From Verrucomicrobiales bacterium (GTDB lineage: Bacteria > Verrucomicrobiota > Verrucomicrobiia > Verrucomicrobiales > Verrucomicrobiaceae): a stretch of DNA of 12,362 bases. Positions 1 to 5,370 of this stretch are shown here, piece by piece. The notes beneath the pieces were generated by a model, which saw nothing but the letters and a program-made list of their open reading frames with translations, was not told the DNA's origin and did no database searches. Each line of letters opens with the position of its first letter. The stretch's first letter is position 1. The stretch spans positions 1,967 through 14,328 of the forward strand of contig DNXB01000630.1 of the NCBI GenBank assembly GCA_003506995.1. Direction: 5' to 3'. Both the position numbers and the translations under genes were made by a program.

Positions 1-2
1 GA

Positions 3-494
3 GTTTTATCCTTGCTTGGCATCATAATGATTGTGGCTGGCATGAAGGCAAGACAGAGGAAAATGGCCCCACAGGAACTATCAACCGTCCAACCAGCTAC
101 TGTCGCATCGGAGAATAGCAATGGGCTGCAGCAAACGATAGCCGACAACATGCCATCGTTTATTGCCTCATTGGGTATATGCGCCGCATTTTTTATGCCC
201 TGGCTGACTGTCATGGGTGGCCTTGGTGTTTCCGGCAACACCTTGGGCAGGATTGGCAATGTGGGCCAGGCAGCTTGGATTGTTTTTGTTTTAGCGGCTA
301 TCTCGGCGTTGACGCATTTCGCACGACCTGCAAAACCCCTCAATGTTGTTGCGGGTCTCGCCCCATTTGCCCTGTTGTTTTACGTTGCATCCAAAATGGG
401 AAGCGAACTTTTCCAGATTCTTGGAATCGGGGCATGGTTGACCCTTGGATGTGGGCTGGTGTTACTCGTTGCCCCAGTCAAATCGCCACGTTGA
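3..494 (+). CDS. Multi-pass membrane protein of unknown function, 5' end outside the window
   Basis: The frame is open to the window edge and begins inside a hydrophobic segment (VLSLLGIIMIVAG), so the true start most likely lies upstream; TTG at 12 or ATG at 27 would cut a membrane helix. After a basic stretch (KARQRK) and a polar linker come four more hydrophobic segments, at about visible residues 53-74, 88-106, 114-131 and 137-157. It ends with the short basic tail VKSPR. The pattern is that of a small integral membrane protein with about five helices. I see no catalytic motif and do not recognise the family. Its base composition is visibly less GC-rich than all genes from 833 onward, which suggests a different history. 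It converges on the antitoxin gene, with only 14 bases between the two stop codons. Confidence 0.6.
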   Translation, partial: VLSLLGIIMIVAGMKARQRKMAPQELSTVQPATVASENSNGLQQTIADNMPSFIASLGICAAFFMPWLTVMGGLGVSGNTLGRIGNVGQAAWIVFVLAAISALTHFARPAKPLNVVAGLAPFALLFYVASKMGSELFQILGIGAWLTLGCGLVLLVAPVKSPR

Positions 495-512
495 TCCGCA
501 GGACGACATCAT
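462..512 (-). other. 16-codon ORF in the toxin position; possible remnant toxin start
   Basis: An ATG overlaps the antitoxin stop as ATGA (509-512), the same arrangement as in the intact PIN pair at 8519-8522, but the frame stops after 16 codons at 462-464. One frame away the DNA reads VVLRINVAI, loosely like a PIN N-terminus (x-L-L-D-T-N-V-x-x). This may be the scar of a deleted toxin gene, or chance. Confidence 0.2.
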
Positions 513-721
513 GACGCGAGCAGTTCATTGAAAACGTCGCCGGCGTCGTTGTCCCAGACCTTTTCAAGCTGACGTTGCGACTGGGAGAGCCACTCGGCAC
601 GCTCCGGATCGTCACTGATGAGTTCTACGGCGACACGAACTCGACTGTGCTCCGGCAATGGTAGCGGAGCCAGGAGCTGCAGCAGCCCCTTTTGATAGAT
701 CGCATCGACGGCGGTGCTCAT
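509..721 (-). CDS. Orphan DUF104-like (AF2212/PG0164-type) antitoxin
   Basis: This 70-residue protein begins STAVDAIYQKGLLQLLAPLPL and continues PEHSRVRVAVEL. That matches the short beta-rich N-terminus of DUF104-type antitoxins (pattern V-x-A-[IV]-Y-x-x-G-x-L-x-P-L-x-x-L-x-L-P-E-x-x-x-V). The rest is charged and helical and ends NELLAS, as expected for a tail that binds a toxin. The ATG at 721 fits the family N-terminus; longer readings in this frame run antisense through aguB and are not believable. In this family the toxin gene (PIN or RelE-like) normally follows the antitoxin, often overlapping it. Here the 3' side holds only a 16-codon ORF and then the convergent membrane-protein gene, so the antitoxin looks orphaned. 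The family call comes from motif memory and is fairly but not fully secure. Confidence 0.65.
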   Translation of the reverse strand: MSTAVDAIYQKGLLQLLAPLPLPEHSRVRVAVELISDDPERAEWLSQSQRQLEKVWDNDAGDVFNELLAS

Positions 722-832
722 GAGCTGAGGGTAGCAGCAGACCGCACGGGTGCAAGCCGGGGCTGCCATGCCTTGGTTTGTGCGCATAGCTTTCCTTGCA
801 TTCCCCGCCACGCGCTCAACACTCCGCGCCCT

Positions 833-1699
833 ATGTCGAAGGTCACCCTCGGTCTGGTGCAAAGCCGGGCCTTTTCCAGCAAAGACGAAAGCCTGCGCGA
901 GCATGTGCGCCTCATCCGTGAGGCGGCATCGCGCGGCGCACAGATCGTGTGCCTGCAGGAGCTGTTCAACACGCCCTACTTCTGCAACACGCAGGACACG
1001 GCGTTGTTTAACCTCGCCGAGGCGGTTCCGGGGCCAACGACGGCGGCGCTGGCCCCGCTGGCGAAGGAACTCGGCGTGGTGATCATCGTGCCGCTGTTTG
1101 AGAAGCGTGGACCGGGCCTGTACCACAACACGGCGGCGGTGATCGACGCGGATGGCAAGGTTTTGGGCAAGTACCGCAAAATGCACATCCCGCAGGACCC
1201 GGGGTTCGAGGAGAAGTTTTATTTCACGCCAGGAGACCTCGGCTATCGCGTGTGGGACACGAAATTTGGCCGCATCGGCGTGCTGATCTGCTGGGACCAG
1301 TGGTACCCGGAGGCCGCCCGGCTCACGGCGCTGGCTGGTGCGGAGATTTTGTTCTACCCGACCGCCATCGGCTGGCTGCCGAGCGAAAAAGCCGCCCTCG
1401 GCGCGGCCCAGCACTGCGCCTGGGAGACGGTGCAGCGCGGTCATGCGGTGGCGAACGGCTGCTTCGTGGCGGCGGTCAACCGCGTGGGTACGGAGCAGCA
1501 GAGCGAGTTCTGGGGCCAGAGCTTCGTGGCAAATCCGTATGGAGAAGTCGTTGCAAAGGCCTCCGTGAGCGCTGAAGAGATTTTGATCGTGCCGTGCGAC
1601 CTTTCAGCGGTGGAGGATTTCCGCCGCATCTGGCCGTTTTTCCGTGATCGCCGCATTGACACCTACGCTCCCCTGACCAAACGCTACCTTGATGAGTAA
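833..1699 (+). CDS. aguB: N-carbamoylputrescine amidase (nitrilase superfamily)
   Basis: A 288-residue cytoplasmic enzyme that hydrolyses N-carbamoylputrescine to putrescine, CO2 and ammonia, the last step of the agmatine route to polyamines. The nitrilase-fold catalytic triad is visible: E43 in CLQELF, K116 in YRKMHIPQDP and C153 in GVLICWDQWYPE. The WDQWYPEAAR context, with FYFTPGD at about 129-135, is typical of the AguB subgroup rather than of general amidases, and the length is normal for it. The ATG at 833 is chosen because the protein then begins MSKVTLGLVQ, the usual first beta strand; the frame extends upstream to 692, but that part is not family-like. There is no clear Shine-Dalgarno sequence. 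The 3' end overlaps aguA by 8 bases, so the two are probably co-transcribed and translationally coupled. The gene diverges from the antitoxin across about 110 bases. Confidence 0.95.
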   Translation: MSKVTLGLVQSRAFSSKDESLREHVRLIREAASRGAQIVCLQELFNTPYFCNTQDTALFNLAEAVPGPTTAALAPLAKELGVVIIVPLFEKRGPGLYHNTAAVIDADGKVLGKYRKMHIPQDPGFEEKFYFTPGDLGYRVWDTKFGRIGVLICWDQWYPEAARLTALAGAEILFYPTAIGWLPSEKAALGAAQHCAWETVQRGHAVANGCFVAAVNRVGTEQQSEFWGQSFVANPYGEVVAKASVSAEEILIVPCDLSAVEDFRRIWPFFRDRRIDTYAPLTKRYLDE

Positions 1700-2744
1700 A
1701 GCCTCCTATCCCCAGAATTACCGACTTCCCGCCGAATTTGAGCCGCAGGAGGCGATCTGGCTTTCCTGGCCCTCGAACAAGGAAAGCTGCCCGAAGACCT
1801 TCCACAAGCTGCAGGACAAGTTTGGCGAGATCGCCAGCGTCATCTCCCGCTACGAGCGCGTGCGCATCAACGCCCCGATGCTCAGCCACATGAACATCCG
1901 CCTCAGCATCGCCGACAACGAGGGCGATCTCAGCCAGGTGGACATCTACGAGAACAGCACGAACGACGTGTGGTGCCGCGACCACGGGCCGATCTTCATC
2001 AAGCACAACGAGACTGGCAAGGTGGCCATCACCGACTGGGAATTCAACGGCTGGGGCGGCAAATTCCCGCCCTTCGACCTCGACAACGCCATTCCTGAGA
2101 AGGCTGCGGCCGCGCTCAAGATGGAACGTTTCAAATCAAAGATGATCCTCGAAGGCGGGGCCATCGAAACGAATGGCAAAGGCACCCTGCTCACCACTGA
2201 GGCCGTGCTGCTCAATCCGAACCGCAACGGCGGCAAGCCCGGCAACAAGGCCGAGGTCGAGAAGGAACTGAAGGCCATGCTGGGCGTCAAAGACATCGTC
2301 TGGTTCAAAAAAGGCATCGAGGGCGACGACACGGACGGCCACATCGACGACATCGTGCGCTTTATCCGCGAGGACGCGGTCATCTGCATGGTCGAGCCGC
2401 GTGACTCCGATCCGAACCACAAGGTGCTCAAAGAAATCCGCGAGCGCCTGGACGACGTGAAGGCTCCTGACGGTGGCAAGCTCGAAATCATCGAGATCGA
2501 GATGCCCCAGGCCATCGAAATGAAGGACTGGCGGCTCAGCCGCCTGCCTGCCAGCTACGCGAACTTCCTGATCCTGAACAACGCCGTGCTCGTGCCCCTC
2601 TTTGGCAACAAGAAGAAGGACGCCGCCGCCGAGGACAAGATCGCTGAATGCTTCCCGGGCCGCGAAATCATCTCCATGATGGCGAAGGATCTCGTGACCG
2701 AAGGCGGTGCGCTGCACTGCATCGCGATGCATCAGCCGAAGTGA
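1692..2744 (+). CDS. aguA: Agmatine deiminase (PAD_porph family)
   Basis: A 350-residue enzyme that hydrolyses agmatine to N-carbamoylputrescine and ammonia; the product is the substrate of AguB, encoded just upstream. The guanidine-modifying active-site elements are present: W94-C95-R96-D97-H98-G99-P100 (family W-x-R-D-x-G-P, although the Trp is one residue further from the Arg than usual), D215-G216-H217-I218-D219-D220, and the nucleophile C343 in EGGALHCIAMHQP at the C-terminus. Length matches the family. The ATG at 1692 is chosen; a TTG directly before it is also in frame and would add one residue. The start lies inside the last codons of aguB, and no other start precedes the conserved LPAEFEPQEAIWLSWP region. 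An intrinsic terminator follows 23 bases after the stop and closes the operon. No arginine decarboxylase or transporter is in view, so the source of agmatine cannot be told. Confidence 0.95.
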   Translation: MSKASYPQNYRLPAEFEPQEAIWLSWPSNKESCPKTFHKLQDKFGEIASVISRYERVRINAPMLSHMNIRLSIADNEGDLSQVDIYENSTNDVWCRDHGPIFIKHNETGKVAITDWEFNGWGGKFPPFDLDNAIPEKAAAALKMERFKSKMILEGGAIETNGKGTLLTTEAVLLNPNRNGGKPGNKAEVEKELKAMLGVKDIVWFKKGIEGDDTDGHIDDIVRFIREDAVICMVEPRDSDPNHKVLKEIRERLDDVKAPDGGKLEIIEIEMPQAIEMKDWRLSRLPASYANFLILNNAVLVPLFGNKKKDAAAEDKIAECFPGREIISMMAKDLVTEGGALHCIAMHQPK

Positions 2745-2767
2745 GCCGACCGGCGTCTTGCTTGACT

Positions 2768-2800
2768 ATTCAGCGCTATGGAACAATGGCGCTGAATTTT
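2768..2800 (+). terminator. Intrinsic terminator of the aguBA operon
   Basis: A perfect 9-bp stem (ATTCAGCGC at 2768-2776 with GCGCTGAAT at 2789-2797) encloses a 12-base loop and is followed by a short T run (TTTT, 2797-2800). It sits just after the aguA stop codon. The T tract is short, so termination may be partial. Confidence 0.65.
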
Positions 2801-2832
2801 GATAACGAGTAAACCGGCATGGAAATAAAGCA

Positions 2833-2880
2833 CTTGGCGGGTGCCAAGAGTTTGTTGGAGTTGGTATGGTGTCTGATACT
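2833..2880 (+). promoter_or_regulatory. Sigma70-like promoter with adjacent palindrome, upstream of the lipoprotein gene
   Basis: A -35-like TTGTTG (2852-2857) and a -10-like GATACT (2875-2880) are 17 bases apart. Just upstream, CTTGGC (2833-2838) and GCCAAG (2843-2848) form a perfect 6-bp inverted repeat with a 4-base centre, which could be an operator. If this promoter is used, the transcript starts about 5 bases before the ATG at 2892, leaving almost no leader. Confidence 0.4.
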
Positions 2881-2891
2881 CTCGCCCAGCT

Positions 2892-4145
2892 ATGACAGCT
2901 ATGCGAAATCATGCTCTTTCCACCCGTTCTCGGCTCATCGGCGGCCTCTTGACCGCGCTTTTGATCACCGCGTGCGTCCTGCCGGATGCGGCCATGAGAA
3001 ATTATACGGCTTCCAGGCAGATGGGCTCCTGGACTCAATCGCTCGACTCCCCCGAACCCGGCAGCGTGCGCCGGGCTGAAAGCGTCGGCAACGGCCCGCT
3101 CTACAATGGAGCGGTGTCGATGAATGTGCCGACGCAGTCGTCCTCCATCAACAACATCGCCCGGTTGTTCGCGGGCATGGATGGCAATGGGTTGTCGGAG
3201 ATCCGTGGTTCATCGGCCTGGGCCGCGCACAAGCTGCGGATGGACAACCTTTGGGCCACGCACCAAAAGCTGCATCGTGACCCGCTGCTGACCTGGGCAG
3301 GTGCTGAAATCGGCGATGTGCAGCGGGCGAACGCGTTGTTTTACCCGTTCAGCGGGCCGGATTTTCTGTTTGCGAGCGCCATCTGCCCTGCGGCGGAGAC
3401 TTATGTGCTCTGCGGGCTCGAACCGGCGGAGCCGCTGCCGCGTCTGGACGATCTTTCACAGGCGGAGATCGAAAGCGGCCTGTACGGCCTGCACAACTCG
3501 GTCTCCACCATCATGACGAGCAGCTATTTCATCACGACGGAGATGCGCAGCAACCTGCAGGCCACGCGGTTTCGCGGGGTGCTGCCGCTGATTCTGGCCT
3601 TCATGGCCCGCACCGGTTACTCGGTGGACTCCGTCGATACCGTCCGGCTGGACGGCGCGGGAAACGTCACCCTGGCGGGTTCCTCGGGCAACACCGGGCT
3701 CATGATCCGCAGCCGCAACGGCTTGGGCCGCCTGAAACGCGTGTTTTACTTCCGTCAGGATCTCTCGAATGGAGGCAGCAACGGTCCGCTGCTAGCTTAT
3801 GTCTCACGCCTGGGGCGGATACCGGCTTTCACGAAGAGCGCCTCCTACCTCATGCACGACAGCGGTTTCTCCGGAATTCGTGATTTTCTGCTGCGCCACA
3901 GCAGCGCCATCGTCCAGGACCCATCCGGCGTGCCCTACCGCGAGTTCATCCGTCAGGGCTGGGATTTGTGGCTCTATGGCAACCACCGTGGCACGCTGGA
4001 CCTCTTTCCCGGCGGTCAACAGCCGGATCTGACGGAGGCCTACTCATCCGGGCGGCATCCGGTGCAGCCCCTGAGCTTCGGCATCGGTTACCTCATGAAC
4101 CCGGAAACCACCTGCCTGATGGTGGGGCGGCCACGACGTAGCTGA
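2892..4145 (+). CDS. Predicted lipoprotein of unknown function
   Basis: This 417-residue protein starts with a basic N-region (R5 to R14), a hydrophobic core (LIGGLLTALL) and a lipobox I25-T26-A27-C28, so it is probably cleaved before C28 and lipid-anchored. ATG 2901 (residue 4) is an equally possible start; neither has a Shine-Dalgarno sequence. The mature part has no further membrane segment. Distinct landmarks are FYPFSGPDFLFASAICP at about 150-166, followed by ETYVLCGLEP, and later a conserved-looking DSGFSGIRDFLLRHS and GWDLWLYG. I have a loose memory of similar YPFSGPDF proteins annotated only as hypothetical in other Gram-negative phyla; I cannot name a domain. It stands alone, with a terminator upstream and the rpmB promoter downstream. 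Function not assigned. Confidence 0.8.
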   Translation: MTAMRNHALSTRSRLIGGLLTALLITACVLPDAAMRNYTASRQMGSWTQSLDSPEPGSVRRAESVGNGPLYNGAVSMNVPTQSSSINNIARLFAGMDGNGLSEIRGSSAWAAHKLRMDNLWATHQKLHRDPLLTWAGAEIGDVQRANALFYPFSGPDFLFASAICPAAETYVLCGLEPAEPLPRLDDLSQAEIESGLYGLHNSVSTIMTSSYFITTEMRSNLQATRFRGVLPLILAFMARTGYSVDSVDTVRLDGAGNVTLAGSSGNTGLMIRSRNGLGRLKRVFYFRQDLSNGGSNGPLLAYVSRLGRIPAFTKSASYLMHDSGFSGIRDFLLRHSSAIVQDPSGVPYREFIRQGWDLWLYGNHRGTLDLFPGGQQPDLTEAYSSGRHPVQPLSFGIGYLMNPETTCLMVGRPRRS

Positions 4146-4153
4146 CGAAAGCC

Positions 4154-4191
4154 GGACTTTTGGTTGACGCCCGAAAGTCCTCGGCTAGTAT
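4154..4191 (+). promoter_or_regulatory. rpmB promoter overlapped by an inverted repeat
   Basis: A consensus-like -35 TTGACG (4164-4169) and a -10-like TAGTAT (4186-4191) are 16 bases apart, about 30 bases before the rpmB ATG. GGACTTT (4154-4160) and AAAGTCC (4174-4180) form a perfect 7-bp inverted repeat that brackets the -35 box. The repeat could be an operator, or a weak terminator for the lipoprotein gene; no T run follows it. Confidence 0.5.
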
Positions 4192-4223
4192 CGCGGCCCC
4201 TTTCCCCCTGAACCCCTCTTCTT

Positions 4224-4487
4224 ATGGCAAAAATTTGTGAAATCACCGGCGTCGGCGTCACCCGCGGTCACCACATTCATCGCAGCGGTAAAGCCAAGAA
4301 AGAAGGCGGCATCGGTCGTCATATCACGAAGCGCGTGAAGCGCGTCATCCTGCCGAATCTCCGCGAGAAGCGCATCTGGGTGGCTGAACTGGGCAAATTC
4401 GTCGAGGTGAAGCTCACCGCGCGCGCTCTCAAGACCGTGAACAAGAACGGTGCCTACGCCACGCTGAAAAAAGCCGGTCTGATTTAA
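4224..4487 (+). CDS. rpmB: Large ribosomal subunit protein bL28
   Basis: An 87-residue basic protein that binds 23S rRNA in the 50S subunit. It starts MAKICEITGVGVTRGHHIHR, the usual L28 opening with the G-x-x-x-x-x-G-x-x-x-S/H pattern, and continues with the core KRVKRVILPNLREKRIWV and the tail ARALKTVNKNGAYATLKKAG, which match L28 well. The C-x-x-C zinc pairs of some L28 forms are absent, so this is the zinc-independent form. The leader is pyrimidine-rich (CCCCTCTTCTT) and has no Shine-Dalgarno sequence. It has its own promoter and is not next to rpmG (L33), its frequent partner elsewhere. Confidence 0.95.
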   Translation: MAKICEITGVGVTRGHHIHRSGKAKKEGGIGRHITKRVKRVILPNLREKRIWVAELGKFVEVKLTARALKTVNKNGAYATLKKAGLI

Positions 4488-4703
4488 TCAGACGGGCAGA
4501 AATGCCTGGCGTGAGCGAAGGCAGGTGAAAGTTTACGCTGCCATGCTGTCTGTTCTCGAAGTCTCCGAACCGGAGCTCGAGCCGGCAGTGTGCGCGATTT
4601 TCATGCGCCCCTGAGGCATCAGCCTCTGCGATTTGGCAGAATGAATAAAGTTCGCGCTTGGCGGAACGAGGGTGGTTTGATAGCGTCGCCGTCTTTCCCA
4701 AAA
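4488..4703. other. Intergenic stretch with several small hairpins
   Basis: No coding sequence is visible. It holds small inverted repeats: GGCA-GAAA-TGCC just after rpmB, CTCCG-AAC-CGGAG near 4563-4575, the palindrome GCTCGAGC, and GAGGC-ATCA-GCCTC at 4613-4626. None is followed by a T run, so none is a convincing intrinsic terminator. They may form the leader of the TPR-comEC transcript or slow read-through from rpmB. Confidence 0.3.
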
Positions 4704-5351
4704 ATGAACCGCCAGCTCGTCATCCGTCTTTGTTTCGTTGCCCTTGCCCTTCTCGTCGCCGCCTTGGTGGTGGATGCGATCAAAGAGGCGGATGATGGCA
4801 TGAAGCTGGTGGCGGTGATTTTGCTCGGTGTGACGGGCGGCATCCTGATGGTGAAATTTGTGATCCCATGGATCGGTGATGCGCTGGGCGAGGCTGTGTT
4901 CTCCTCGGGGGAGCAGATCGAGCAGGACGAGATGACGAAGGCGGCCGCCTGCATCTCCCAGGGTGACTACCCTGGAGCCATCGGCCACTACGAAAAAATG
5001 CTGGAGGACAAGCCGGACGATCCATTCCCCGTGGCGGAAATCGCGAAGGTGTATGCGGAGCGCCTGCATGACCCGCAAGCGGCGTTGAAGGTGCTGGAAG
5101 AGCATTTGCAGAGCAAGGACTGGCCGGTGGATGACGCGGCCTTCATCATGTTCCGCATCGCGGACGCGCATCTGACCCACCTGCATGATTATGAGGCCGC
5201 GCATGACATGCTGCAGCAGGTGATCGGAAACTTCCCGAACACGCGCCACAGCGCGAACGCGAACCACAAGATTCACGAGGTCGAGCAGGCGCAGTACAAA
5301 CTGCTCATGGAGCAGCGGGCCAGGGCGTCGTCTGGAGGCACAGCGTCCTGA
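4704..5351 (+). CDS. Membrane-anchored tetratricopeptide-repeat protein
   Basis: A 215-residue protein with two hydrophobic helices near the N-terminus (about residues 5-26 and 34-58) followed by a soluble helical region with TPR-like repeats from about 75 to 190. Examples are AAACISQGDYPGAIGHYEKML, then EIAKVYAERLHDPQAALKVL, then FRIADAHLTHLHDYEAAHDML, each with the small-residue and aromatic spacing of TPRs. The ATG at 4704 (MNRQLVIRL) is chosen because the helix begins there; the frame stays open upstream but reads as unrelated low-complexity sequence. TPR proteins usually scaffold complexes, but no partner is shown by the sequence. It ends 19 bases before comEC on the same strand, so the two are probably co-transcribed. 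A link to DNA uptake is inference from position only. Confidence 0.8.
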   Translation: MNRQLVIRLCFVALALLVAALVVDAIKEADDGMKLVAVILLGVTGGILMVKFVIPWIGDALGEAVFSSGEQIEQDEMTKAAACISQGDYPGAIGHYEKMLEDKPDDPFPVAEIAKVYAERLHDPQAALKVLEEHLQSKDWPVDDAAFIMFRIADAHLTHLHDYEAAHDMLQQVIGNFPNTRHSANANHKIHEVEQAQYKLLMEQRARASSGGTAS

Positions 5352-5370
5352 CCCTTCTTCATGGCGGACG

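Noticed and set aside
509..1444. Long minus-strand ORF running antisense to aguB into the antitoxin gene
   Set aside because: Only its last 70 residues have a family pattern; the rest is an Arg/Ala/Val-rich antisense reading of a well-supported enzyme gene.
4488..4530. Intrinsic terminator directly after rpmB
   Set aside because: Hairpins are short (GGCA-GAAA-TGCC and TGCCT/AGGCA) and no T tract follows.
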